This document shows positions 35,249 through 45,338 of a DNA stretch of 64,000 nucleotides, piece by piece. The notes under the pieces are model-generated. The model ran no database searches and had not been told where the DNA came from. It saw nothing but the letters and a program-made list of their open reading frames with translations. This DNA comes from Acetobacter aceti (lineage in GTDB: Bacteria; Pseudomonadota; Alphaproteobacteria; Acetobacterales; Acetobacteraceae). Both the position numbers and the translations under genes were made by a program. How positions within the stretch are numbered: position 1 is the stretch's first letter; every line of letters begins with the position of its first letter. The stretch spans positions 992,001-1,056,000 of the forward strand of contig NZ_CP014692.1 in the NCBI RefSeq assembly GCF_002005445.1, read 5' to 3'.

Positions 35249-36931
35249 ATGACCAAGCCATATACTGTTGGCCATTATCTTTCCGAGCGTCTGGGACAGA
35301 TTGGTCTGAAGGACCATTTCGCGGTTGCGGGTGACTTCAACCTCGTCCTGCTCGACCAGCTGCTCGAAGAAGGCTCTACCAGGCAGCTTTACAGCTGTAA
35401 CGAGCTGAACTGCGGTTACACGGCTGAAGGTTACGCCCGCGCCAACGGTGCTGCGGCCATGATCGTCACCTTCAATGTCGGTGCTCTTTCAGCCATCAAC
35501 GCCATAGGCTCCGCCTATGCCGAGAGCCTTCCGGTGATCTTCGTGTCCGGTGGACCCAACACCAACGATCAGGGTTCCGGCCATATTCTCCATCACACGA
35601 TCGGTAATTCGAACTACGGCTATCAGGCCGAGATCTTCCGTCAGGTCACCTGTGCGACGGAAGTGATCCTGTCCGCCGAGAACGCCCCATCACAGATTGA
35701 TAACGCCATTCGCACCGCGCTGCGTATGCGCAAGCCCTGCTATATCGAGATCCCCTGCAACCTCGCGTCCGCAGAATGTGTCCGCCCGGGTCCGGTCGGC
35801 AGCCTGCTGGCCGAAACGGCGCCGGACAAGGTCAGTCTTGATGCTGCCGTGAAAGCGGCCTGCACATTCATCGAAACACGCAGGAACGTCGTCATCCTCG
35901 TTGGCAGCCGCGTCCGCACGCTTGGCTCGCTTGAACCGATCGTGGCGCTTGCGGACCGGATCGGCTGCGCCGTGACGGTCATGAGTGCGGCCAAGAGCTT
36001 CTTCCCGGAAGAGCACAAGGCGTTCCGTGGCGTTTACTGGGGTGAAGTCAGCTCTCCCGGTGCCCAGGAACTGGTCGAGAAGGCTGATGGCGTCATCTGC
36101 CTCGCCCCGATCTTTAACGACTATGCAACGGTCGGCTGGCAGTCCAAGCCACCCGCATCACAGGCTCTGATCGCTGACCTCGCTGAAGTCACGGTGGACG
36201 GCAGGAGCTTCGCCGGTTTCCATCTCGGTGCGTTCATCGCCGCCCTGAGCGAGAAAGCCCCGACCCGTCCGGCCACGGTTGAAAACACGACCTACACACC
36301 GGTCAGAATCCCGGAAACCGCCGCGACAGTACCGCTGACCAATGATGAAATGGCGCGTCAGATCAACGCCATGGTGGACAGCACAACCACCATCACGGCC
36401 GAGACAGGTGACAGCTGGTTCAACGCTGTCCGTATGCACCTGCCAAACGGCGCGCGCGTCGAGACGGAAATGCAGTGGGGGTCCATCGGCTGGTCGGTGC
36501 CTGCGGCTCTCGGTAACGCCATCGGTTCGCCTGACCGTCAGCACATCCTGATGGTCGGTGACGGCTCCTTCCAGCTCACTGCGCAGGAAGTCGCGCAGAT
36601 GATCCGCTATGAAGTGCCGGTCATCGTGTTCCTGGTGAACAACCGTGGCTATGTCATCGAGATCAAGATCCATGACGGCCCTTACAACTACATCAAGAAC
36701 TGGGATTATGCCGGTCTCATCAAGGCGTTTAACGCCGAGGACGGTCATGGCCTGGGGCTGCACGCTCACACCGGCGCGGAACTGGCGGAGGCTATCGAGA
36801 AGGCCAAGGCCAACAGGAAGGGTCCGACCTTCATCGAGTGTCATATCGCAACCGAGGACTGCACCGACATGCTGGTCCAGTGGGGCAAGAAGGTGGCCAA
36901 GGCCAACAGCCGTGCGCCTCAGAAGAGCTGA
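35249..36931 (+). CDS. pdc: Pyruvate decarboxylase
   Basis: The 560-residue thiamine-diphosphate enzyme has the proton-transfer Glu52 in SCNELNCGYTAEG, the two-histidine motif HILHHTIGN (His115-His116) and the ThDP-binding GDGSFQLTAQEVAQM with VNNRGYVIE. This set is specific to pyruvate decarboxylase rather than to acetolactate synthase. It converts pyruvate to acetaldehyde and carbon dioxide. Bacterial pdc is rare and in acetic acid bacteria links lactate and sugar use to acetaldehyde and acetate. The lutABC operon next to it produces pyruvate, so the two may work in series. Confidence 0.96.
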   Translation: MTKPYTVGHYLSERLGQIGLKDHFAVAGDFNLVLLDQLLEEGSTRQLYSCNELNCGYTAEGYARANGAAAMIVTFNVGALSAINAIGSAYAESLPVIFVSGGPNTNDQGSGHILHHTIGNSNYGYQAEIFRQVTCATEVILSAENAPSQIDNAIRTALRMRKPCYIEIPCNLASAECVRPGPVGSLLAETAPDKVSLDAAVKAACTFIETRRNVVILVGSRVRTLGSLEPIVALADRIGCAVTVMSAAKSFFPEEHKAFRGVYWGEVSSPGAQELVEKADGVICLAPIFNDYATVGWQSKPPASQALIADLAEVTVDGRSFAGFHLGAFIAALSEKAPTRPATVENTTYTPVRIPETAATVPLTNDEMARQINAMVDSTTTITAETGDSWFNAVRMHLPNGARVETEMQWGSIGWSVPAALGNAIGSPDRQHILMVGDGSFQLTAQEVAQMIRYEVPVIVFLVNNRGYVIEIKIHDGPYNYIKNWDYAGLIKAFNAEDGHGLGLHAHTGAELAEAIEKAKANRKGPTFIECHIATEDCTDMLVQWGKKVAKANSRAPQKS

Positions 36932-36962
36932 AGACGATACGTTTTCAGGAAGTCGTTGACTG

Positions 36963-36992
36963 CATCGCCCCGGCGCTTCCGTCGGGGCGATG
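36963..36992 (+). terminator. Terminator of pdc
   Basis: CATCGCCCCG at 36963-36972 pairs exactly with CGGGGCGATG at 36983-36992 and is followed by TCGTC rather than a long T run. It is 31 bases after the pdc stop. The remaining 246 bases to lutA contain no further clear structure and should hold the lut promoter. Confidence 0.7.
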
Positions 36993-37238
36993 TCGTCTGG
37001 AGGGCGGTGTCCCGAAACCCTGATCCGCCCCGGTTTACCTGTGGAGGCTCTGGCGTAAAAGTCACGATCGAATCAAATACTGTTTCATTTTCCGGACTGG
37101 CGGGTTCTTCTGTCTGAAACAGGCGGATATTTACTCGACAGGAGGATGCGAAAAGAGCATTTCCGGCGTCTGTAATACCTATCTAAGGTGACACCCCTTG
37201 CAGAGAAGAGCGGGTTCACCTCTTTGAGGAAGCGTTCC

Positions 37239-37982
37239 ATGCGAGTTGGGTTGTTTGTTCCGTGTTACGTTGATGCGTTTCACCCCGAGGTCGGGCAGGC
37301 GACGCTCGAACTGCTGGAGCGCTTCGGGTGTGAGGTTGAGTATCCTTTTGACCAGACCTGCTGCGGTCAGCCGATGACCAATTCGGGCTGCCACAAGGAG
37401 TCGAAGGCGACGGAGGAACTCTTTGTCCGCAATTTCAAGGATTATGACTATATCGTCGCGCCGTCCGGCAGTTGTGTGAATCATATCCGCAATAACTTCG
37501 ACGCTGTCGCGCAGACCGACGATGTGAAGCACGTCCGTGCGCGCACTTACGAACTGGTCGAATTTCTGCATGATGTGCTGAAGGTTGATGGTTTCCCGTG
37601 GGCCGAGTTCCCGCACAAGGTCACGCTGCACAATAACTGCAATGCCCTGCGCGGTCTCAACATCGCCAGCATGACCGAACTGCGTGCGGAGAAGTTCTCC
37701 AAGCCCCGTGATCTGCTCGGCATGGTGAAGGGGCTTGAACTGGTCGATATCACGCGCCCGGATGAATGCTGCGGCTTTGGCGGCACTTTCTCCGTGTTCG
37801 AGGAAGCCACGTCCGCCCGCATGGGGCAGGACAAGGCGCGCGATCAGGCGAAGTCCGGTGCGGAATATGTGACCTCGTCAGACAGTTCCTGCATGATGCA
37901 TCAGGAAGGCTGCGCCAAACGCCTGGGTCTGCCGACGAAATACATCCACATCTCGCAGATCCTGAACGGGGAACGGGTATGA
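37239..37982 (+). CDS. lutA: L-lactate oxidation iron-sulfur subunit LutA
   Basis: The 247-residue protein carries two cysteine-rich CCG-type domains: FVPCYVDAFHPEVG with TCCGQPMTNSGC, and VTLHNNCNALRG with DECCGFGGTFSV. It is the small iron-sulfur component of the LutABC lactate dehydrogenase. The ATG at 37239 has GAGGAAG in front of it. The stop overlaps lutB by four bases. Confidence 0.95.
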   Translation: MRVGLFVPCYVDAFHPEVGQATLELLERFGCEVEYPFDQTCCGQPMTNSGCHKESKATEELFVRNFKDYDYIVAPSGSCVNHIRNNFDAVAQTDDVKHVRARTYELVEFLHDVLKVDGFPWAEFPHKVTLHNNCNALRGLNIASMTELRAEKFSKPRDLLGMVKGLELVDITRPDECCGFGGTFSVFEEATSARMGQDKARDQAKSGAEYVTSSDSSCMMHQEGCAKRLGLPTKYIHISQILNGERV

Positions 37983-39517
37983 CCATCGACAATCAGGCCG
38001 CGCCGACGACACCCGCTGGGCGCACCAGTGATGGCGCGCCCGCCAATCTGACGCATGGAGCCGGCGCGTCCGTCACCATGCCGGCCCGTGGCCCCGAGCC
38101 GCAGCCGCGCGGTGCGATCATTCGCGGCAATCGCCCTATCGATCAGCAGGAAGCCGCCCGCCGCTTCATGGATGCGCCTGAACATCTGGCCATGCATGAT
38201 CAGCGTCTGTGGGATCTGCGCAAGAAGCGCGACGGTCAGAAAGAGATCATCGAGGAGTGGGAAGATCTCCGCCAGCTTGCATCCGACATCAAGACGCACA
38301 CGCTGACGCATCTCGATACCTATCTTGAGCAGTTCGAGAAGAACGCCATTGCGAACGGTGTCAGGATTCACTGGGCCAAGGATGCCGCCGAGCATAACAG
38401 TATCGTTGCCGGAATCCTGCGCTCGAAGAACGCCAGAAGTCTCATCAAGAGCAAATCCATGCTCACCGAGGAATGCGGCTTCCGTGAAGCGATGGCGCAT
38501 GAGGGGATCACGGTTGTCGAGACCGATCTCGGCGAGCGGATCCAGCAGCTCGACAATGAAAATCCCAGTCATGTCGTGGTGCCTGCCGTTCACAAGCTGC
38601 GGACGGATGTGGCGGAAGTCTTTGCAAAAACCATCGGTTCTGACCCGAATAATTCTGATGTCAGTTATCTGACCGAGCAGCAGCGCGAACACACCCGTCC
38701 GCTGATCCTGAAAGCGGACGCTGGCATGACGGGCTGCAACTTCGCAGTCGCGGAAACCGGCTCCGTTGTTGTCTGCACCAACGAAGGCAATGCGGACCTT
38801 TCGGCCAACACGACCGGCCTGCACATCGTCTCGATGGGTATCGAGAAGATCATCCCGAACCTGAACTCGCTTGCCGTCTTCGTCCGGATGCTGTCCCGCA
38901 GCGCCCTGGGTTCCCCGATCACGCAGTATACGTCGCATTTCCGTGGTCCTCGCCGTGGGGCCGAGATGCATATCGTGATCGTCGATAATGGCCGGACGGA
39001 CCGTCTGGGTCTGGAGAAGTTCTGGACCTCACTGAAATGCATCCGCTGTGGCGCCTGCATGAACACCTGTCCGGTCTTCCGTCGCTCCGGTGGCCTCAGT
39101 TATGGTGCGACCTATGCCGGTCCGATCGGGCTGATTATCGATCCGACCTTCAACCGCCACAAATATTCGACGCTGCCGTTCTCTTCGACCATGAATGGAA
39201 GCTGCACCAATGTCTGTCCGGTGAAGATCAACATTCACGAGCAGATCGCCGACTGGCGGCAGGTTCTGGCCGAGAATCATGAAATCCCGGCATTCAAGAA
39301 GAGCATGATGAAAGCAGCCGGTGCGCTTCTGGCGTCACCAAAGCTGTATCGTGCAAGTCTGCCGATGGCCGACAGCGCCCTGCGCCATCTGCCGCGCTTT
39401 GTCCTGTATAACAGGCTGAACACCTGGACGCGCGGTCGTGAAATGCCGCATGTGCCAAAGGAAACATTCCATCAGTGGTACAAGAGAACCCGTGGTGTGG
39501 ATGGAAAGAAGAAGTGA
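37979..39517 (+). CDS. lutB: L-lactate oxidation iron-sulfur protein LutB
   Basis: The 512-residue protein has a central DUF162-like domain (ETGSVVVCTNEGNADLSANT) and two 4Fe-4S motifs (CIRCGACMNTCPVF around residue 355 and GSCTNVCPVKINIHEQ). It passes electrons from lactate to the respiratory chain. The first 45 residues are rich in Pro, Ala and Gly and look unstructured. It overlaps lutA and lutC by four and one bases. Confidence 0.94.
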   Translation: MTIDNQAAPTTPAGRTSDGAPANLTHGAGASVTMPARGPEPQPRGAIIRGNRPIDQQEAARRFMDAPEHLAMHDQRLWDLRKKRDGQKEIIEEWEDLRQLASDIKTHTLTHLDTYLEQFEKNAIANGVRIHWAKDAAEHNSIVAGILRSKNARSLIKSKSMLTEECGFREAMAHEGITVVETDLGERIQQLDNENPSHVVVPAVHKLRTDVAEVFAKTIGSDPNNSDVSYLTEQQREHTRPLILKADAGMTGCNFAVAETGSVVVCTNEGNADLSANTTGLHIVSMGIEKIIPNLNSLAVFVRMLSRSALGSPITQYTSHFRGPRRGAEMHIVIVDNGRTDRLGLEKFWTSLKCIRCGACMNTCPVFRRSGGLSYGATYAGPIGLIIDPTFNRHKYSTLPFSSTMNGSCTNVCPVKINIHEQIADWRQVLAENHEIPAFKKSMMKAAGALLASPKLYRASLPMADSALRHLPRFVLYNRLNTWTRGREMPHVPKETFHQWYKRTRGVDGKKK

Positions 39518-40134
39518 TGAGCAGCACAGACAGTCGCGCGGCGATTTTCGCCGCCATTCGGGCCAATCGTCCGAACATTCAGCCTCCACTGCCGGAGGTG
39601 CCGCTGTTCGACGAGAAAGCGCCATCCGATCTTGTGACGGCTTTTTCCGAAATGCTCGTGAAGATGGGCGGAAAGGTGCTTGATCCTCAGGGGCAGGACC
39701 CTGTTTCAGCGCTACGCGCCGCGGTGGCGGGGCAGGGGATTATCGCCACATGCGTGCCGGAACTGCATGGGGATGCGTCGCTTCAGATCCGCCAGATTCT
39801 GCCTGAGATGGACCCGCATTCTCTCGCCGATGTGGAAATCGGTGTTGTGCGTGCGGCGTTTGGTGTGGCTGAGACAGGCTCGCTTTGCCTCACGGATGAC
39901 GGGCTGATCGTCAATACAAGTGGCTATCTCCCGCAGCATCTGATCGTTCTGCTTGATCCTTCGCAGATCGTGGCCAATCTGCATAACGCCTATCGACGCC
40001 CGGAACTCAGCACGCACAGATACGCTGTTTTCCAGACAGGGCCGTCTGCGACAGCAGATATTGAAGGTGTGCTGATCCACGGTGCGCAGGGTGTACGATC
40101 ATTGCGGGTTCTGTTCTGCCCGAAGCAGGGCTGA
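39517..40134 (+). CDS. lutC: Lactate utilisation protein LutC
   Basis: The 205-residue DUF162 protein includes VVRAAFGVAETGSLCLTDDG and LPQHLIVLLDPSQIVANLH, the LutC pattern. It completes the lactate oxidation complex. The ATG overlaps the lutB stop. There is no lldP-type permease or GntR regulator beside the operon in this window. Confidence 0.93.
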   Translation: MSSTDSRAAIFAAIRANRPNIQPPLPEVPLFDEKAPSDLVTAFSEMLVKMGGKVLDPQGQDPVSALRAAVAGQGIIATCVPELHGDASLQIRQILPEMDPHSLADVEIGVVRAAFGVAETGSLCLTDDGLIVNTSGYLPQHLIVLLDPSQIVANLHNAYRRPELSTHRYAVFQTGPSATADIEGVLIHGAQGVRSLRVLFCPKQG

Positions 40135-40360
40135 GAAATTGTTGTGGGGAGAAAGCTTCTCTCCTGCTACTCTTTGGTGAATGTGCTGCCGGCTGGCGCA
40201 GGATAAATGACGTATCTCCCTGTGCCAGCCGCTCTTGTGTGTAAATTCCCGAACTGTTTTCTGGTCGACGACCAGAACCGCAACGGCATCCGCTTCCGGA
40301 TACATGCTTGCATTGGATGTCCGCCGCGTCGTCATTGAGCGTTGGTATCTTCTTCAGTCT

Positions 40361-40903
40361 TTATTTCAGGATGATGATCGCCTCCGTCTGAACGAGTGGA
40401 TCAACCGTATCCAGCATCGTGCTCATACCCCATTGGCGCTGATCAAAGCTCGCTGTGCTGCTGATCTCTGTCAGTGTGTTACGTGAAAAATGCATCCCGA
40501 CCCTGAAGGTCAGAGGAAGTGTCTGTCCACGCATGGTGAGTTTTCCGACCAGTAAGGTCTCCAGTTTCCCATTCGCAATTTTTGGCTGACAGTCACCAGC
40601 AAAATGCATTGAAGGATGACTGTCGCCATCCAGCATGAGGCCCGACAGCATGGCCGTGCGCAGGACTGCACTGCCGACTTTCAGGGAATGGACATCCATG
40701 CTCAGGTCAACGTGGCAGACCTGTGTTTCAGGATCGTAGGAAAGCGCGCCGGAAACCTTCTCGAATGTGCCGTCGACGGATGTCACCAGCGTCTTGGCAT
40801 GAAGCCGGGATATCGTGTTGGCAGGTGTCAGCGTGACATGCTGTGTGGCCGCGTGCGCCAGGGTTGGCGTAACAAGCAATGCCATGAGAAGTGTGCGTTT
40901 CAT
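40361..40903 (-). CDS. YceI-family periplasmic protein
   Basis: The 180-residue protein starts with a signal peptide (MKRTLLMALLVTPTLAHAA) and contains the lipocalin-like YceI domain. The domain ends with a TMRGQTLPLTFRVG strand and TASFDQRQWGMSTM, the usual YceI closing pattern. YceI proteins bind isoprenoid-type molecules in the periplasm, but the ligand here is unknown. It stands alone, convergent with lutC across a 226-base gap that holds nothing clear. Confidence 0.82.
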   Translation of the reverse strand: MKRTLLMALLVTPTLAHAATQHVTLTPANTISRLHAKTLVTSVDGTFEKVSGALSYDPETQVCHVDLSMDVHSLKVGSAVLRTAMLSGLMLDGDSHPSMHFAGDCQPKIANGKLETLLVGKLTMRGQTLPLTFRVGMHFSRNTLTEISSTASFDQRQWGMSTMLDTVDPLVQTEAIIILK

Positions 40904-40963
40904 CAGGGAATCTTCTTCCAGACAAGATTGAAAAGATGGTGTCGTAAAAATTAAACGAGCTTT

Positions 40964-41713
40964 TCAATGATGCTGGGAGCAGGTTTCAGGTGGAGGTTTC
41001 TGCCACATGGTGATCTCGGCCTGACATTTTTCTGCCTTGTCTGGATCTCCCGGTATGACGTCAGAAAAACAGTGCGGATACTGCTTATGCGCCTGCTCGA
41101 TCCATCCGGCTGAGAAGGCTGCGGTGGCGATTGTAAAGCCCTGTAAGATTGTACAGAATCTCGCAAACCAGAAAATGACTCGAATATGATTCTGGTATCT
41201 GCATGCGCAATCGAGAGTCAGAGATGTTATGTTCGCCTGAACCTCTGTCTTTGCTGTATCGGGTTGCGGTTTGTTGTTTTGTATTTTCTTCCAAGTCTTT
41301 TGTAGTGATTTAATTGGATTCTGAATATTTATCTGATTGACCGTGTCGGCGGTAATGAATATTTTTGCCACCTCAAATCCGAAGAATATGATGAAGGAAA
41401 TATTGAATGCCCATGAGAAAAGCGCAAATCCACTGATGTTTTTTGCGATTGAATAGAAGGGTGGAAACAGCGTCGACGGAGCTGTCGTGTAAAATAGCGT
41501 ACCCATGCCTGCGACAAGAATGCCGGATGTAATGAGTTCGGGCGTTTTCAGGTTGCTGGTCAGTATACTTCTGTTCGTATCCGGGAGCGTCTGTATGTAG
41601 CTGTCAGTCAGAGCGCATGCTTCAGGGTAGTCCTTACGACAATCGTTGAGTGTCTTAGTGAGGCTGTTTGCAATAGAACCAAGCGGCTTTTTTCTTTTCA
41701 TGATTTTTGTCAT
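40964..41713 (-). CDS. Unrecognised membrane protein
   Basis: I do not recognise this 249-residue protein. It has a polar Lys-rich N terminus and four hydrophobic stretches: TSGILVAGMGTLFYTTAPST, GFALFSWAFNISFIIFFGFE, VIFWFARFCTILQGF and ATAAFSAGW. The C-terminal tail has several Cys (HCFSDVIPG, EKCQAE, ETCSQHH). Codons are much richer in A and T than in neighbouring genes, so it may have been acquired recently. A second in-frame ATG at 41701 could be the start. Confidence 0.55.
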   Translation of the reverse strand: MTKIMKRKKPLGSIANSLTKTLNDCRKDYPEACALTDSYIQTLPDTNRSILTSNLKTPELITSGILVAGMGTLFYTTAPSTLFPPFYSIAKNISGFALFSWAFNISFIIFFGFEVAKIFITADTVNQINIQNPIKSLQKTWKKIQNNKPQPDTAKTEVQANITSLTLDCACRYQNHIRVIFWFARFCTILQGFTIATAAFSAGWIEQAHKQYPHCFSDVIPGDPDKAEKCQAEITMWQKPPPETCSQHH

Positions 41714-41838
41714 TCTTGTTTAATGCTTTTTGGTTGATATTGTTGCGATCACTATAGATCAACATTTTTGTGAACGTGGTGAGGGATGTTCAAGGTGCGC
41801 CTCCCCCTAATCGCTCTTGGTGTGTTATCCTCCGCTTT

Positions 41839-44800
41839 ATGCCACACGCCGATTTCGTCCATCTCCGCGTTCATTCCGCTTACTCCCTCAGTCAGGGAGC
41901 CATCCGAATCCCCGAACTGGTTGCGCTGACCCGCGGCATGGACATGCCTGCCGTCGCCATCACCGACACCGGGAATCTGTTCGGTGGGCTGGAGTTCTCG
42001 CAATACTGTGCGGGGAAGGGCGTTCAGCCAATCATTGGCTGTCAGATTGGCCTGCCGCCACGTGATGACCGGCCCGGTGCCCCTTCGGAGCCGATCGTGC
42101 TGCTTGCGCGGGATGAGGAAGGGCTGTCGAATCTCCAGTTCCTGTCCTCGGCGGGATTTCTGGAAGGGGACACGACGGACCCCACTGTCACGCTCGATAT
42201 GCTGTGTGAACGGAGCAAGGGGCTTTTCCTTCTGACAGGGGGCACCCGAGGGCCGCTCTATCAGATGTTGGCCGAAGGGCAGCAGGAACAGGCTGAAGCA
42301 TGGCTGGCGCAACTGCATGAGGGGTTTGGCGATAATCTGATTGTAGAACTCAATCGTTTCGGTCTGCCGATAGAGGAAGCCGTCGAGCCGGGCGTGCTGG
42401 CGCTCGCTGACCGGATGCGTCTGCCGATTGTCGCGACCAACGAGTGTTTCTTTCCGCAGCCCAAGATGCACGAGGCGCATGATGCGCTGATCTGTATCGC
42501 GCAGGGGCGGACCATGGCGGAGAAAGACCGCTGGAAAGTCTCGCCCGAATGCTGGTTCAAGCCGCCGGCCGATATGCGAAAACTGTTCGCCGATCTGCCG
42601 GATGCCTGTGACAACACGCTGGCGATTGCGAAAAGCTGCGCCATCAAGGTCGAGACGCGCAAGCCGCTTTTGCCGATGTGTCCAAAAGTGCGAGAGGGGC
42701 AGACCGAGGACGAAACCGTCCGCGCCATGGCGCGGGAGGGACTGGAGCTACGTCTCTCGGCTATCAGCGCAGATGAGAAAACGGCTTCTGTTTACAGGGA
42801 ACGTCTGGAGTTCGAGCTTGAGATCATCTCACGTATGGGATTTCCGGGTTACTTCCTGATTGTTGCGGACTTCATCCAGTGGGCGAAGGCCCATGATATT
42901 CCGGTTGGGCCGGGTCGTGGTTCCGGTGCAGGCTCGCTGGTGGCGTACGCGCTGACCATCACGGATATCGATCCGCTTCCGTTCAACCTGCTGTTCGAGC
43001 GCTTCCTGAATCCGGAACGTGTTTCGATGCCTGACTTCGATATCGATTTCTGTCAGGATCGCCGCGATGAAGTGATCTCCTACGTCCGCCGCGAATATGG
43101 CGGCGACCGTGTGGCGCAGATCATTACCTTCGGAAAATTGCAGGCGCGCGCGGCAGTGCGTGACGTCGGTCGTGTGCTTGGTCTGCCTTACGGCATGGTC
43201 AATCGTGTCGCGGAACTGATTCCCAACAATCCCGCCAAGCCAACCACCCTGAAGGAAGCCATAGACGGCGAACCCAAACTTCAGGAAATGCGCGATACGG
43301 ACGAGGCCTTGCGTCGTCTGATGGAAATCGGGCAGCAACTTGAAGGGCTTTACCGTCACGCCTCGACCCATGCGGCTGGCGTGGTGATCGGTGATCGCAA
43401 GCTTGTTGAGCTGGTCCCGCTCTATCGCGATCCGAAGAGCGACATGCTCGTCACGCAGTTCAACATGAAATATGTCGAGCAGGCCGGTCTGGTTAAGTTC
43501 GACTTCCTCGGCCTGACCACGCTCACCATTCTCCAGCGGGGCGTGCAGTTCCTGAAGGGCCTCGGCATCGAGGTCGATCTCGCGAAAATACCGCTCGACG
43601 ACAGGCTGACTTACGAAATGCTGTCACGCGGTGATACGGCCGGCGTGTTCCAGTTCGAAGGCGCGGGCATGAGGGATGTCCTCAAGCAGATGCGCCCGAC
43701 CCGGCTGGAAGACCTCATCGCCGCAGTGGCGCTCTATCGTCCCGGTCCTATGGCCAACATTCCCGATTACTGTCGGCGCAAGCATGGCGAGGCATGGGAA
43801 CCGCCGCACGAAGAAATCCGCGATATCCTTGAAGAGACCTATGGCATCATGGTCTATCAGGAACAGGTCATGCAGATCGCCCAGAAGATGGCGGGCTACA
43901 GCCTCGGTGCGGCTGACCTTCTGCGTCGCGCCATGGGCAAGAAGATCCGTGCGGAGATGGACACACAGCGCGAGATCTTCACCGAAGGCGCGACGGGGCG
44001 TGGCATCCCGAAGGACAAGGCTGTCGAGGTCTTTGACCTGATGGCGAAGTTCGCTGACTACGGCTTCAATAAATCCCATGCTGCGGCGTATGCGCTGGTG
44101 TCGTATCAGACGGCGTGGATGAAGGCGAACTATCCTGTCTCGTTCCTTGCCGCCTGCATGTCGCTGGCGCGGGAGCGGACGGAAAAGCTGGCGGCCCTGC
44201 GGCAGGAGGCTGAGCGTCTGGGTATTCGGGTCTTGCCGCCCAACATCAACAAGTCCGATGCTGACTTCAAGGTTGAGAAGCAGGACGATGGCACGCTCGC
44301 CATTCGTTATGCTTTGGCGGCAGTGAAGAAGGTCGGTTTTGTCGCCATGCAGGGACTCATGGAGGCGCGCGGAGGCAAACCGTTCCTTGACCTGGCGGAT
44401 TTCTCTGCCCGTGTGGATCCGAAAAACCTTAACAAGATGCAGTTGGAAAATCTGGCTCGTGCGGGGGCTTTCGATTCCATGGAACCGAACCGCGCACGCG
44501 TGTTCACCGCTATCGAGATGATCCTCAAGCGCGCGCATGCGCGGGTTCAGGAGGTGAACAGCGGACAGGGCGGTCTGTTCGGTGGTCCCGCCGAGCCGGA
44601 GCCCCTGCATCTGTCAAAGGAGCAGGACTGGCCTGAGTTTGAAAAACTGTCATACGAAGCGGATGCGATCGGTTTTCATATGACCGGTCACCCGCTTGAT
44701 TCCTATAAGGCGGTCATGCGCCGGCTGGGTGTTGTGCCCATGTCGCAGCTTCTGCCGACGGCAGAGGGCGGGATCACGCGGGTCAAGATTGCTGGATGTG

Positions 44801-45258
44801 TGGTGGATCGCAAGGAGCGTCCGACACGGAGCGGCAGCAAGATGGCGTGGCTGCGGCTCTCGGACGCAACTGGTAGTTGTGAGGTGACTCTCTTTTCAGA
44901 GGTGCTGGGGCGGGTAAGGGACGTGCTGGTGGCGGGTCGTGCCGTGCTTGTGACAGCCGATCTGAAGCTGGAAGGAGAAGCTCTTCGCATTACGGCGTCC
45001 GATCTCGTGGAACTGGAGGACATGGCGTCCCAGACTGGTGGGGAAATGCGGATATGGCTTGAGGACGCTGACGCCGTCAGTGATATTCAGGCGGTTCTGT
45101 CCCGGCAGCATGGTGGTAAAGGAAAGGTTGTTCTGCTGCCGCGTATTTCGGATACGCAGGAACTCGAGGTTCGCCTACGCAACGGTTACCGGCTGAGCCC
45201 GGTTGTCGGGCAGGCTCTGAAGATGATTTCTGGTATAACGGCTATCGAGATAAGGTGA
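41839..45258 (+). CDS. dnaE: DNA polymerase III alpha subunit
   Basis: The 1139-residue protein has an N-terminal PHP domain (FVHLRVHSAYSLSQGAIRI), the polymerase core with catalytic aspartates in MPDFDIDFCQDRRDE, the GPGRGSGAGSLVAYAL motif, a helix-hairpin-helix region and a C-terminal OB fold. It is the replicative polymerase. The ATG at 41839 matches the usual opening of DnaE. It is divergent from the unknown membrane protein. Confidence 0.97.
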   Translation: MPHADFVHLRVHSAYSLSQGAIRIPELVALTRGMDMPAVAITDTGNLFGGLEFSQYCAGKGVQPIIGCQIGLPPRDDRPGAPSEPIVLLARDEEGLSNLQFLSSAGFLEGDTTDPTVTLDMLCERSKGLFLLTGGTRGPLYQMLAEGQQEQAEAWLAQLHEGFGDNLIVELNRFGLPIEEAVEPGVLALADRMRLPIVATNECFFPQPKMHEAHDALICIAQGRTMAEKDRWKVSPECWFKPPADMRKLFADLPDACDNTLAIAKSCAIKVETRKPLLPMCPKVREGQTEDETVRAMAREGLELRLSAISADEKTASVYRERLEFELEIISRMGFPGYFLIVADFIQWAKAHDIPVGPGRGSGAGSLVAYALTITDIDPLPFNLLFERFLNPERVSMPDFDIDFCQDRRDEVISYVRREYGGDRVAQIITFGKLQARAAVRDVGRVLGLPYGMVNRVAELIPNNPAKPTTLKEAIDGEPKLQEMRDTDEALRRLMEIGQQLEGLYRHASTHAAGVVIGDRKLVELVPLYRDPKSDMLVTQFNMKYVEQAGLVKFDFLGLTTLTILQRGVQFLKGLGIEVDLAKIPLDDRLTYEMLSRGDTAGVFQFEGAGMRDVLKQMRPTRLEDLIAAVALYRPGPMANIPDYCRRKHGEAWEPPHEEIRDILEETYGIMVYQEQVMQIAQKMAGYSLGAADLLRRAMGKKIRAEMDTQREIFTEGATGRGIPKDKAVEVFDLMAKFADYGFNKSHAAAYALVSYQTAWMKANYPVSFLAACMSLARERTEKLAALRQEAERLGIRVLPPNINKSDADFKVEKQDDGTLAIRYALAAVKKVGFVAMQGLMEARGGKPFLDLADFSARVDPKNLNKMQLENLARAGAFDSMEPNRARVFTAIEMILKRAHARVQEVNSGQGGLFGGPAEPEPLHLSKEQDWPEFEKLSYEADAIGFHMTGHPLDSYKAVMRRLGVVPMSQLLPTAEGGITRVKIAGCVVDRKERPTRSGSKMAWLRLSDATGSCEVTLFSEVLGRVRDVLVAGRAVLVTADLKLEGEALRITASDLVELEDMASQTGGEMRIWLEDADAVSDIQAVLSRQHGGKGKVVLLPRISDTQELEVRLRNGYRLSPVVGQALKMISGITAIEIR

Positions 45259-45338
45259 TGCAACTTTAAGTTGTATTTTTATCCAGAAAATGACACAGTG
45301 TGAGTCGTAATGAACTAAACTGTCCTCGGAGAAGCAGG

